From contig NZ_VRKQ01000020.1 of the NCBI RefSeq assembly GCF_008056315.1, forward strand, positions 1 through 55,319: 55,319 nt of DNA, written 5' to 3'. Below the pieces are notes generated by a model. It had not been told where the DNA came from. It did no database searches and saw nothing but the letters and a program-made list of their open reading frames with translations. This document shows positions 37,965-46,816 of this stretch, in pieces; position 1 is the first letter of the stretch, and each line of letters opens with the position of its first letter. The translations under genes and the position numbers were made by a program. This stretch comes from Seonamhaeicola maritimus. GTDB lineage: Bacteria; Bacteroidota; Bacteroidia; Flavobacteriales; Flavobacteriaceae.

Positions 37965-40900
37965 TTACTTTTTGCTTTCCTTTACTTTTTTTGCATGCTC
38001 TAAATCGCTTCTCCTAACCCTACCCCTAACAGAATAATTCCTTTTTCCCGAATTCTCAAAAATTAACTCAATGTTATAAGAAGCTCCTAAAAAATCTATT
38101 CCCCCGATACCTAAAAAGGAAGTATTCCCATCTTTAATTTTAATTCTACCTGAAGCTCCATTGTCTCCATCATGCAAGGAAATTGCAGCAACATTAAAAC
38201 CATATTCCTTATTACCTTCCACATCTCTTTGGAAATAACTGCCAAAATATCCCTTATTTAAATCAACTGTAAATGTAGCGGATTCAACCATTTCTTTCAA
38301 ACTTTCAGCATCATCATTTATTGATATGTTAATTATTGTCTCATCTATTGTTGAAAGTATTTCGATGCTAGCAACAGTTGCTGCAAATGCAACATTTGAT
38401 TTAGTTCCCCAACCAAGAAAAGTACCTCCATCCTTAGTTTGAGGGCCTATTGAAATCTCTCCTGAGGCTTTAATATATTCATTGCTGTTAATTTCTTTTG
38501 GATTATTGAAAGTTAAATACATATTAGTCTTTTCATTATAATAAGTTCCTTTTCTTTCAGTTTTTTTAAATATTGGGTCGGTTCCAGTTGAACTAAAATG
38601 AGCTTGTGTTTCTCTAATTGCACGTTGCCAATCATTGGTTTCTTCTCCTGTATCATTATTTCTATAAACGCCATTACTGACATATGTCCAACTATCCGCT
38701 CCACTAGGGTCAGCCCAATAAATTGGGTTGTTGTCAAATGCATTATAGGTTGAATTAGAAAAATGCGTTACTGGGTCAATTGTAGTCCATCTTGCTATTG
38801 CTGGGTCATAAGAACGTAGAGGCATCTCATAAAGGTTCATTCCTAGAGCCTCCTCATATTCCGTATCATTATACTTCCATTTCTGTGCAATATTAGTGCT
38901 AGCGACATTCGTATTATACCCTTTATGTTTAAGACCAAAAGGATAGTAGTTGTTCTCTTCTACAATTTCCAAATCCGGAGATGGGTCTGCTTTACGTATG
39001 CTTAGGTTGTCAAACCATGCTGTAACGTTAGGGCTATTGTTATTGTTGTTGTTGTTGTACAACCCTACCCTGAAATTAATCTTATCTATATTAGCTGGAA
39101 CAGTGACCCTTTTCTCCACATAAACCCATTGGTTCTTTGTGTAGCTTGCATTAGAATGCTCCACTAACGTGTAATAATTAGTCTCAGTCTCCTCGTTCAT
39201 AAACATTACAAAGCGTGCCCATGAATTACCGTAACCACCCGTAGACTCCAGATAAATCCAACCAGAAAACATGTAGTCAGTAGCCACACTGTTACTTATA
39301 TCTATCCAATTATCACAGTGTGAATATTTATTCTCTGTGGCAGTGCTATTGAGTTTACCTGCAAAGTTTCCAGATTTTGTATGTCCATTACCATAACTTA
39401 GGGATGTACCGTACATTGCTCCGTTACTATTCCACCCGCTGGCAGATTCAAAATCATCATAGAATACCAGATCGTTCTCACCCTTGTAGCTTAAACGTAC
39501 ATTCCCTAAATGGTCCTTGTACTGATAGATGTAATCATAACTTCCACCGCTGTTTTGTTCTATATACCCCTCAGGGTGGTTAAAAAATTTCAAAGAACTG
39601 CTGTCATAAACATAATTACCGGCATAATGCGTGTAGGTGTCCGTACTGTTTTCAGTCACCTTCTTTTCCAGTTTTACACCGGTGGCATCGTAAATGTATG
39701 AAATTGTTCCCACATTACCGTTACCGTTTATCGAAACGTCAACAGGTAAATTTAGATGGTTGTATGTGATACTTATGATACCCTTGTTTTTGTCTTTGGT
39801 CATATTGCCGTTATCATCATATTCATAATCATCATTACCATTATCAAAAACCGTATCGGAGGCATTACCATCATTGAATCCTGTGGTGTAATTAGAAACA
39901 TCTGTAACCGAATGCAGCTGATTGGCATTATAGTAATAGTTCAGATTATCCATAGTCCCAAAGCTGGTTGGATTGTTCTCTGTTAAATGCCCTTTACGCT
40001 GTAGGTTGGTAATGTTACCGTTCTTGTCATAACTAACATTGGTAAGGTTATAATTGCCTGTATTGTCTGTTCCATTTATTATTCTATTAAGGGCATCATA
40101 GCTATAGGAATACGTTGTGCTTACCAGATTACTGGTATTATTTACACTCTGTGTATTCCAGGATACTTGGGATATATTACCATTATATAAAGCTGTACCT
40201 GAATTAGGGGTGTTATAATTTATAACAAAGTTAAACAGGTCATTATCCTGAAGACCGTCTTCATTGATGCCTTTTAACCACCCTCTTATATTATAGGCAT
40301 AGTCTACATTTTGTAAAGCCACATTGGTATTTACAATGATAAAGTTTTCTATGGAGCCATTATATGAAGTAAAAGCAGTATCCCCAATCATAGGGTTACC
40401 GTTAGATGTAGTGCCTGATATATAAAAAACTACACCATTTTTGCTGTAATAGATGATATTGTCTTTGCGTTCTACTCTAAAACTATCTCCTGCAACATAT
40501 GATACCGGAGGTCCATGATGAATACCAAGTTCCATAGCTTGTGCAGTTCCATCGCTCATTAAGTTGATACCATACTGTATACTATTAGTTAAATAGTCTG
40601 GGTCTGAATAGGAAAGTCCTGCTGTGAGGTCATAGTAATTATAAGTGGCTTTAAAGCTTACATAGCCATTATCTGGAAAGTTTTCGAAGGTTGATAATCC
40701 ACCATTCATACTTGCCGGATTGTACTTATAGATTTTAGTACCGATAAGCCCCAGTCCATAACGGTTCTGATATTCACTGGTTATAGGCACATCGGCACCT
40801 ACTTGTTTTTTAACTAGTTGCCCCAATTCATCATAATGATTTCTGACAATAAGTTCTTTTTTACTACCATTAACTTCTTGTTCATGTGCAAGCAATCGGT

Positions 40901-41849
40901 TCATATGGTCATAGGTATAGCCGTCTACAGTTGTAATGACAGAGTGCCCTGTTCTCTCGTGAAACGTTGTGCTCTCGATAACAGTGCCTAAAAAGTCATC
41001 GAGCTTAGTCATTATTTTGTCGGTAGCATTTAGGTAATCATTTTGGCTATACACGTAAATAGGGCGTGCCTTTTCATCATAATAGGTAACTGTAGTAATC
41101 CAGTCATTGGTTGTTAACACTCTTACTTTAGAACCAGTAGCCAACCCTTTGGTGTTGGTAGTTGGTGTGATGCCATAGGCATCCTCAGAAGCACCTCCGG
41201 CTAAATCGAAACTATAATCATCGTAATAATTGATGCTGTATATTTCTTCCAAAGTATCAGGAAAGCTATTGTTAGAATAATATATTTGAGTTCCGGCAAG
41301 CGTATTAACAGATGTTTTTACTTCATATTGGTCATAATAAGCTGCAGAAGCCTCTCCTTGAAAAAATTGCCTAGGAGCACCACCGTAGTCAATGAGGCCT
41401 GTATAAGCTACTCTTCCAAACACATCATATTTTGTAAACAACCATTTGCTTTGAGCCCTTAAATTGGCATCTTGGGTCAATACAGGTTGATCTAATCTAT
41501 TATAGACTATATATTCCCAACCTTTACCAGGTATCTTTTTTTCCACCAATCGGTTTTTGCTATCATAAACGTATTGGTAACACAGTTCTGAGAGTTCAGT
41601 ACTGCTTACTCCATTTGAAACATCAACCAAAGGCGGTAACACATAACTTAGGTTACCATAATAGTCATACACATAATAGGTGTCATGAGGTGTTTCTACA
41701 CTATTAACATCTGCATAGGTTCGTTTTAAAATAACCCTGCCTAATTTATCCTTAAATTCTTCAGTAGTTTGGAGTTTCCCTTTTGCCTCAGTCCAGTTTT
41801 CATCTTTAACTACCGATTTGTAAAGGGTACTATCGGGGTTCTGTCGCAT
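37965..41849 (-). CDS. Rhs/YD-repeat polymorphic toxin-like protein, 5' truncated by IS6
   Basis: A 1294-residue open frame with many YD repeats (YDYYGNLSYVLPP, YDALNRIINGTDNTG, YDDNGNMTKDKNKG), an inserted carbohydrate-binding-like beta domain (~800-960) with a run of seven Asn, and the Rhs core end: YEMPLRSYDPAIARWTTIDP, then NNPIYWADPSGAD (~1055). The ~240 residues after the core are the variable tip; I recognise no toxin family there. The first codons (MRQN) lie inside the IS6 terminal repeat at 41837-41852, so the native N-terminus, including the signal peptide, is lost and only the part before 41836 is original. Probably a remnant or silent gene. A candidate immunity gene follows 10 bp later. 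Confidence 0.8.
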   Translation of the reverse strand: MRQNPDSTLYKSVVKDENWTEAKGKLQTTEEFKDKLGRVILKRTYADVNSVETPHDTYYVYDYYGNLSYVLPPLVDVSNGVSSTELSELCYQYVYDSKNRLVEKKIPGKGWEYIVYNRLDQPVLTQDANLRAQSKWLFTKYDVFGRVAYTGLIDYGGAPRQFFQGEASAAYYDQYEVKTSVNTLAGTQIYYSNNSFPDTLEEIYSINYYDDYSFDLAGGASEDAYGITPTTNTKGLATGSKVRVLTTNDWITTVTYYDEKARPIYVYSQNDYLNATDKIMTKLDDFLGTVIESTTFHERTGHSVITTVDGYTYDHMNRLLAHEQEVNGSKKELIVRNHYDELGQLVKKQVGADVPITSEYQNRYGLGLIGTKIYKYNPASMNGGLSTFENFPDNGYVSFKATYNYYDLTAGLSYSDPDYLTNSIQYGINLMSDGTAQAMELGIHHGPPVSYVAGDSFRVERKDNIIYYSKNGVVFYISGTTSNGNPMIGDTAFTSYNGSIENFIIVNTNVALQNVDYAYNIRGWLKGINEDGLQDNDLFNFVINYNTPNSGTALYNGNISQVSWNTQSVNNTSNLVSTTYSYSYDALNRIINGTDNTGNYNLTNVSYDKNGNITNLQRKGHLTENNPTSFGTMDNLNYYYNANQLHSVTDVSNYTTGFNDGNASDTVFDNGNDDYEYDDNGNMTKDKNKGIISITYNHLNLPVDVSINGNGNVGTISYIYDATGVKLEKKVTENSTDTYTHYAGNYVYDSSSLKFFNHPEGYIEQNSGGSYDYIYQYKDHLGNVRLSYKGENDLVFYDDFESASGWNSNGAMYGTSLSYGNGHTKSGNFAGKLNSTATENKYSHCDNWIDISNSVATDYMFSGWIYLESTGGYGNSWARFVMFMNEETETNYYTLVEHSNASYTKNQWVYVEKRVTVPANIDKINFRVGLYNNNNNNNSPNVTAWFDNLSIRKADPSPDLEIVEENNYYPFGLKHKGYNTNVASTNIAQKWKYNDTEYEEALGMNLYEMPLRSYDPAIARWTTIDPVTHFSNSTYNAFDNNPIYWADPSGADSWTYVSNGVYRNNDTGEETNDWQRAIRETQAHFSSTGTDPIFKKTERKGTYYNEKTNMYLTFNNPKEINSNEYIKASGEISIGPQTKDGGTFLGWGTKSNVAFAATVASIEILSTIDETIINISINDDAESLKEMVESATFTVDLNKGYFGSYFQRDVEGNKEYGFNVAAISLHDGDNGASGRIKIKDGNTSFLGIGGIDFLGASYNIELIFENSGKRNYSVRGRVRRSDLEHAKKVKESKK

Positions 41850-42609
41850 CTATTAAAAGTAATAAAAAATAATCCTTTAGATTAATCATTTATGCAGCTA
41901 AAGAATAAAATGATTTGAACATTGATTTTTTGTTAGAAACCAACTGTTCTTTCTTAATCATATGTACCATTTCTATGCCTGTTAATGTTCTTTTGGCTGA
42001 CTCAAATTCTTTAAAGCCCAAGCCATCTAAGATTCTCTTTTTTATAAACCTATGGTCTTGTTCTACAATGTTATTTAAGTATTTACATTGCCTTATCTTG
42101 ATCTTAGAGAAAGAACGTTTATTATAAACTCTAATGGCGTGTTTGTTAGCACCACTTTTATCAATATTGATAAGCTCGGGCTTCCCATTATTACCAATAG
42201 CTTTGATTAAAAATGATTGAGCACTCATGCGTTGTCTTCTCTTGGTTAACAAGAAATCAACTGTATTGCCTTGTTTATCTACTGCTCTATATAAATAACG
42301 CCATTGACCTTTAACTTTGATGTAGGTTTCATCCATACGCCAGCGTTTGCCAACAGCTTTCTTTCTTTTATTAAATTCTTTTTCTAACAGAGGTGTAAAC
42401 TTAAAAACCCAGCGTTGTATGGTTGCATGGTCTACTTTAACACCTCTAATAGCCATCAATTCTTCAATATCTCTATAACTTAATCCGAATCTAAATTTGA
42501 AATACACAGCTTGAAGAATAATTGACTTTGGGAAACAATGACCTTTGAACATCTTTTTAAAGTGAATATATGAGATTTAATTTTTGACTAACTTAGACGC
42601 GACAGAACC
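41837..42609 (-). mobile_element. IS6-family insertion sequence (773 bp)
   Basis: Terminal inverted repeats GGTTCTGTCGCATCTA (41837-41852) and TAGACGCGACAGAACC (42594-42609) differ at one of 16 positions. The ends resemble those of IS26-like elements. The flanking octamers, ACTATCGG on the left and GTAATTTT on the right, are not duplicates, so this copy has undergone an adjacent deletion or recombination. Confidence 0.9.
41890..42552 (-). CDS. IS6-family transposase
   Basis: A 220-residue DDE transposase. FRFGLSYRDIEELMAIRGVK gives the N-terminal HTH; the catalytic acids lie in WRMDETYIKVKGQWRYLYRA, LINIDKSGANKHAI and YLNNIVEQDHRFIKKR. The frame is intact and starts at an ATG 57 bp inside the right terminal repeat. 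It could be active, which matters because IS6 elements cause deletions of flanking DNA. Confidence 0.92.
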   Translation of the reverse strand: MFKGHCFPKSIILQAVYFKFRFGLSYRDIEELMAIRGVKVDHATIQRWVFKFTPLLEKEFNKRKKAVGKRWRMDETYIKVKGQWRYLYRAVDKQGNTVDFLLTKRRQRMSAQSFLIKAIGNNGKPELINIDKSGANKHAIRVYNKRSFSKIKIRQCKYLNNIVEQDHRFIKKRILDGLGFKEFESAKRTLTGIEMVHMIKKEQLVSNKKSMFKSFYSLAA

Positions 42610-42723
42610 GTAATTTTTGACTTTAACCATTTCTCTAGTATCTATTAGATATTTCTGCATATCTTTTTGAGAATAGACAAAAAGGGAGAAACAAACAAAA
42701 ATCATAATCATTAGAGTTCTCAT
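42610..42723 (-). pseudogene. 5' fragment of an exported-protein gene cut by IS6 (broken tenth cassette)
   Basis: Thirty-eight codons starting MRTLMIMIFVCFSLFVYSQK, a signal peptide, then DMQKYLIDTREMVKVKNY, interrupted exactly at the IS6 right end. The rest of the gene is missing. It lies downstream, in cassette sense, of the attC-like site at 42817-42953, so it was the gene of the next cassette of the array before the IS6 event. Confidence 0.7.
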
Positions 42724-42816
42724 AGTCGTTCGGTTAAGATAAATTTATAATACATGAATCATTTTAAAACCGATAGTTTACATATAAATCATTATCGAGT
42801 TTTGAAGCCCAAAATT

Positions 42817-42953
42817 GGGGCTAACGGTTTGTGTATGGTTTGTTGCGTGATTTAGCAACTAATTTAGTAAACAAATGCTTGGCATAGAAAATTCCAAATG
42901 AATTTTCAAAATAAGCAACGACCAAAGCAATTAATTATACACGATGTTGTGTG
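42817..42953 (-). repeat. attC-like site A (cassette 9)
   Basis: 137 bp. The right arm GTTGTGTG (42946-42953) is complementary to CACACAAC at 44055-44062 across the gene 42967-43989. The inner arms GTGTATGGTTTGTTGC and, inverted, GCAATTAATTATACAC form the conserved stem. The left end GCTAAC lacks a partner because the next cassette is broken by IS6. Confidence 0.8.
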
Positions 42954-42966
42954 GCGTTTTTTATCA

Positions 42967-43989
42967 TTATTTTAAATTACATAAATCCTTAATCTCTTTT
43001 TTTAATATTCCACCATCTAGACTATTAGCAATAGTCCAGTTTTCACAAGCAAAGTCCTGTTTTTTTAATTGAAAGTAATTATGACCCAATAAAAAATAAT
43101 ATTTCGCTTCCATATGATTATAGCTAATTGCCTTTAAAAGTTTAAAAATTGCTAAATCAAATTTATCTTCTTTGTAATCATTAACACTGCTATTATAGAA
43201 GGCCTCACCAATAACTTTGTCACTTAACATGGTTTTATTCTGTTGACCAAATGCTATGGGTACAACATAATTTGAAGTCACATATTTACCACTCTTTTTA
43301 TTCGCTTTCCACTTGGGCATATTATAGAGATGCTTAATAATAGCCGAATCCATTTGTTTAGTGCCATTTACAATGATGTCAACATTCGTTACTTTACCTT
43401 CTTCATTAATTTGAAATGTGGTAATTGTTTTACCATTATATACCATGTTACCTTTTCGTAAGTCGTAATCAACTTTTTTAATATATTCCATTAGTTTCTT
43501 TTTACCTCCAGGAAATTCGGCATGAGCATAATTATCATTAAGGATATTTGGATTAATATTATCTAATTCATTTTCGACACTACCATCTTCATTATACCAA
43601 ACCCATTTTCCTGTAGCTTCACCCATATTATAATGTGCTAATCGTGATATATTTCCTGTTATATAATGAGCTTTCTCTGGACCGTGTTTCTTGTTGTTTT
43701 TAAATTCAAGAACAGATGACAGCTTCCCATTTGGATAATAGTTTTTAAACACACCAGTTTTTTGAGTGAGATTTTTATCATTAAAATTGCTAGTCCTTTT
43801 TAATGAATCATTTAAATAGTAATCTTGAACAACCCAAATATCATTCTGCTTTTGAACAGTGCGTTTAAATTTAGCGTTTAATTTTGACGTTTTTTGATTC
43901 TTATAGTTTATGTAGTAAGTTTTCAGCTTTTGAGAATGACCTTTAGACGCAAAAATTAAAAAGGCTAATAAGAACAGTGATTTTTTCAT
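42967..43989 (-). CDS. Exported MORN-like / TonB-C-terminal-like / TPR protein (cassette 9)
   Basis: A 340-residue protein with a signal peptide (residues 1-19, GHSQ). Residues ~75-130 have MORN-variant repeats (GVFKNYYPNGKLSSVLEFKN, TGKWVWYNEDGSVENEL) as in YwqK-like antitoxin-repeat proteins. Residues ~150-250 look like a TonB C-terminal domain (KTITTFQINEEGKVTNVDII, VVPIAFGQ). The C-terminus holds a short TPR-like region (AKYYFLLGHNYFQLKKQDFA). Role unknown. It is the only gene between sites A and B and reads in the common cassette direction. Confidence 0.72.
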   Translation of the reverse strand: MKKSLFLLAFLIFASKGHSQKLKTYYINYKNQKTSKLNAKFKRTVQKQNDIWVVQDYYLNDSLKRTSNFNDKNLTQKTGVFKNYYPNGKLSSVLEFKNNKKHGPEKAHYITGNISRLAHYNMGEATGKWVWYNEDGSVENELDNINPNILNDNYAHAEFPGGKKKLMEYIKKVDYDLRKGNMVYNGKTITTFQINEEGKVTNVDIIVNGTKQMDSAIIKHLYNMPKWKANKKSGKYVTSNYVVPIAFGQQNKTMLSDKVIGEAFYNSSVNDYKEDKFDLAIFKLLKAISYNHMEAKYYFLLGHNYFQLKKQDFACENWTIANSLDGGILKKEIKDLCNLK

Positions 43990-44054
43990 TTTAGTTGATT
44001 TTAAAATTCGGCCTACTCTATTCAGTTTTCAGTAAACCTGTTTTAGCTCAATGA

Positions 44055-44191
44055 CACACAACGGTTACGTATATGAAAAGTTGCGTGTTTGTGTGCGAGG
44101 ATTTTCCGAAGGAAAATCGGAAGCTAACAAACGAGCAACTGACTTTGGTTAAACTAAAAATAGCAATTTTTTATATACTTTGTTGGGCACA
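44055..44191 (-). repeat. attC-like site B (cassette 8)
   Basis: 137 bp. Left arm CACACAAC pairs with site A; right arm GTTGGGCACA (44182-44191) is complementary to TGTGCCCAAC at 44972-44981 across the next gene. Contains the hairpin GATTTTCC/GGAAAATC (44099-44116). Confidence 0.85.
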
Positions 44192-44192
44192 G

Positions 44193-44960
44193 TTATTTAT
44201 ACTTTATTTCTCTTATTATTTCTGTTTTTAAAAGACCGATTTCAAAAATTTTCTTTTCAATCCAGTTGTCAAACTTGTCCATTTTGTATTCATAACTTTT
44301 AGACGATATTAAAGAATCCATTTGGTTAAATTCCTTAAGTCCGATAACATTATTACCGTCATATTCATATAACGTCTTGCGATTTTGTCCTTGTCGATTT
44401 AGGTTTATTGATAAAATGCTATCTACTCTTTCACCTTTGTCGAAATAGGTTTTGATTAGAGAATTTCTAATAGTGTCTTTGAATTCTGTGTCAACATAAA
44501 TTTGAGTCATTATAGACTTTTGTTTAGTGTTGTCATTTCTGTAGTAATGAGTTTCTACCTGTTCAAATTTTTCCTTTATGTAGTTGACGATTGAGCTTGA
44601 TTGATAAAGAAGTGTGTCTTTATAAATGTAATTAACTATTAAAGGTAAACTGTCCGTCGACATTTTTACTATTTCTTTCTTTAATCTATTGGATGAATTA
44701 TAAATGTAATCTATTTGCATTTGTTGATTGTCGAACAATGTTTTTCTAGTTTGATTTACAATATTGTCATTCTTTCCATACTTTTTCGTAGTTATTAAAA
44801 GGGTGTCTCGAATTTCATTTTCTACAGAATCTTTCTGAATTTGAATCGTATATTCAATTATTTCATTTATACTTTTAGTCAGTCCGTTTTTCGGTTTTTT
44901 CAATTCTTTAGTACAACCAAATAATAAGAAGGTTAGAAATAAGGTAAGTAGTCTTTTCAT
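44193..44960 (-). CDS. Lipoprotein of unknown function (cassette 8)
   Basis: A 255-residue protein with lipobox FGC at residues 14-16, then a repeat-like pattern of charged beta strands (NSSNRLKKEIVKMSTDSLPL, KTYFDKGERVDSILSINLN, KTLYEYDGNNVIGLKEFN) that resembles the YD-like single-protein lipoproteins common in Flavobacteriaceae. No named family recognised. Start and stop lie within about 12 bp and 2 bp of the flanking recombination arms, so the cassette is fully packed. Confidence 0.72.
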   Translation of the reverse strand: MKRLLTLFLTFLLFGCTKELKKPKNGLTKSINEIIEYTIQIQKDSVENEIRDTLLITTKKYGKNDNIVNQTRKTLFDNQQMQIDYIYNSSNRLKKEIVKMSTDSLPLIVNYIYKDTLLYQSSSIVNYIKEKFEQVETHYYRNDNTKQKSIMTQIYVDTEFKDTIRNSLIKTYFDKGERVDSILSINLNRQGQNRKTLYEYDGNNVIGLKEFNQMDSLISSKSYEYKMDKFDNWIEKKIFEIGLLKTEIIREIKYK

Positions 44961-44971
44961 TCGGTTTTAAT

Positions 44972-45109
44972 TGTGCCCAACGGTTGGTATATGGAAAGTT
45001 GCGTGTTTGTGTGCGGCGATTTTCCGAAGGAAAGTCAGAAGCTAGCAAATGAGCAACTAACTTTGGTCTAGCTAAAACTAGCAATTTTTTATATACTTTG
45101 TTAGCAAAC
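44972..45109 (-). repeat. attC-like site C (cassette 7)
   Basis: 138 bp. Left arm TGTGCCCAAC pairs with site B; right arm GTTAGCAAAC (45100-45109) is complementary to GTTTGCTAAC at 45808-45817. Internal sequence is very close to site B, so B and C are sister sites. Confidence 0.85.
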
Positions 45110-45116
45110 GTATTTT

Positions 45117-45794
45117 TTAATAACTCAATTCAAGAGCAATTATTCGTTGAATGTAATAATCATCAAAATCAACATTATGAGTCAGCATTCTTTTAGCTAT
45201 AAATTCTCCGGGTATTATACCAAAATCATTTCTGTCTTTTACAAAAGATTTTAAAAAGTCGGATTCACCTGAAATTGAGTTAAGAGCTTTAAGATATTTT
45301 CCAGTGTAATTTGTCTCCACAAAGGTCATGTACTTCTTTTTTATGGAATCCTTTGAAATTTCTCTTTCGTCAAACGGCATTTCCATTGAGCCATTTTCGT
45401 AAGTCCCATCTAGTTTGAGACATTTAGTTCTACCTTTTACTAAAAGTGTTTTATCATTCCATGGGTTTTTTTCAATCCAAGTAGAATCCATAACACAATA
45501 GATTTCATGATACAATGTGTTTTTAGTCAATAAATCTTTATGTTTTTTTGAAATTTTAACAAAGTGGCTAGTTTCACCCAGACTAATTTCAGATACGAAT
45601 TTTTTATATGCTTTATTCTTTTCTAATTCAGGATATTGTCTTTTTAGAAAATCATTTTCAAATTCTGATAATAGTAAATCAAGAGTTTGACTATTTTCTT
45701 TTCCTAAAATTTTGTCGAATTCCGTTGTCCGATTATTATTTTCCGAACATCCAATGAGTAGAAGTAAGATTGTAATGAATTTGAGAATTTTCAT
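45117..45794 (-). CDS. Lipoprotein, paralogue of the neighbouring cassette gene (cassette 7)
   Basis: A 225-residue protein with a lipobox IGC (Cys16). It shares with the product of 45957-46649 the blocks ILGKENSQTLDLLLSEFEND, FLKRQYPELEKNKAY and the C-terminal RNDFGIIPGEFIAKRM. Family unknown to me. The two cassettes have different recombination arms, so the paralogy is not simply a recent tandem copy of the whole cassette. Confidence 0.72.
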   Translation of the reverse strand: MKILKFITILLLLIGCSENNNRTTEFDKILGKENSQTLDLLLSEFENDFLKRQYPELEKNKAYKKFVSEISLGETSHFVKISKKHKDLLTKNTLYHEIYCVMDSTWIEKNPWNDKTLLVKGRTKCLKLDGTYENGSMEMPFDEREISKDSIKKKYMTFVETNYTGKYLKALNSISGESDFLKSFVKDRNDFGIIPGEFIAKRMLTHNVDFDDYYIQRIIALELSY

Positions 45795-45807
45795 TGGTTG
45801 GTGATAT

Positions 45808-45943
45808 GTTTGCTAACGGTTTTGTATAAGATTAGTTGCGTGTTTAAGCAACTAATTTAGCAAATACAAACTGAATAGAAAATCCGCGAGGATTTTCGTA
45901 AGTAGGCTTGTAATAGCAATTAATTTTATACGTTGTTGGCAAA
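45808..45943 (-). repeat. attC-like site D (cassette 6)
   Basis: 136 bp. Left arm GTTTGCTAAC pairs with site C; right arm GTTGGCAAA (45935-45943) is complementary to TTTGCCAAC at 46664-46672. Contains hairpins GTTGC/GCAAC and GAAAATCC/GGATTTTC; the latter plus its flank is identical to site H. Confidence 0.85.
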
Positions 45944-45956
45944 TCGTATTTTATTT

Positions 45957-46649
45957 TCAATAGACTATTTCGGTTATTATTAATCGTTTTATAAAATAGT
46001 CGGTTACATTAACTTTAGATTTTATCATTCGGTCAGCAATAAATTTTGGGTCAATCGTTCCAGCTGCTTCTCGAATGTCGAGATAATCAATTAAAAAATC
46101 CGATTTATTCGAAATTGAATTTAAAGCTCTCGAATAACTACCAACATAATTTATATCAATCCAATTTTTTCGAGATTCGATTATTGAATCTTCATCAATT
46201 GGTTCTTTGTAACGAAAAGATGATTCTGATGTACTATATCCAAATGTTCCGTCTGGCATTAAATATTTCCGTTTGATTTTTAACATCGGAATATTGTTAT
46301 TGCTTGAAGTCAGTTTTTCAGGGTCACGTTCAATCCAAATTGAATCTGGAACACTATAGATTTGTAATCTTAAATTACTTTTTTCGAGATATTGTTTACT
46401 ACTTTTAGATATTTTTTCCCAGTATTTAGTTTGTCCGTTCGATAGTTCGTTCAGAAATTGTTTGTATGCACTTTTCGTGTCTAAATTCGGATATTGTCTT
46501 TTTAGAAAGTCAGATTCAAAATCGTTCACCAGATAGGTAAGAGTTTCGCTATTTTCTTTCCCTAAAATTCTTTCAAATTCAGCTATTTCTTTTTCATTTG
46601 AACAACTAAAAGTCAGAAGTAAAATTATGATTAGATTGATGAATTTCAT
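45957..46649 (-). CDS. Lipoprotein, paralogue of the neighbouring cassette gene (cassette 6)
   Basis: A 230-residue protein with a lipobox FSC (Cys16) and the same conserved blocks as the cassette 7 product: RILGKENSETLTYLVNDFES, DFLKRQYPNLDTKSAY and TIDPKFIADRMIKS. By eye the two are roughly 40-45 percent identical, with a variable middle. A prefix of ~15 bp separates the start codon from the recombination arm. Function unknown. Confidence 0.72.
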   Translation of the reverse strand: MKFINLIIILLLTFSCSNEKEIAEFERILGKENSETLTYLVNDFESDFLKRQYPNLDTKSAYKQFLNELSNGQTKYWEKISKSSKQYLEKSNLRLQIYSVPDSIWIERDPEKLTSSNNNIPMLKIKRKYLMPDGTFGYSTSESSFRYKEPIDEDSIIESRKNWIDINYVGSYSRALNSISNKSDFLIDYLDIREAAGTIDPKFIADRMIKSKVNVTDYFIKRLIITEIVY

Positions 46650-46663
46650 TGTTCGGTTATATG

Positions 46664-46797
46664 TTTGCCAACGTCTCGGCTATGAGTAGTTGCATGGTTT
46701 AGAACTAAAATTTGCAAGTACACACCAAACTGAAAATTCGCAAGGATTTTCAGAAGTAGACAATAACAAGCAATTACTTATAGCCATTGTTGTGCTT
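46664..46797 (-). repeat. attC-like site E (cassette 5)
   Basis: 134 bp. Left arm TTTGCCAAC pairs with site D; right arm GTTGTGCTT (46789-46797) is complementary to AAGCACAAC at 48546-48554 across the sulfatase gene. The GTTGC hairpin is degenerate (GTTGCATGG). Confidence 0.82.
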
Positions 46798-46816
46798 ACG
46801 TGTTTCATTATATTCT

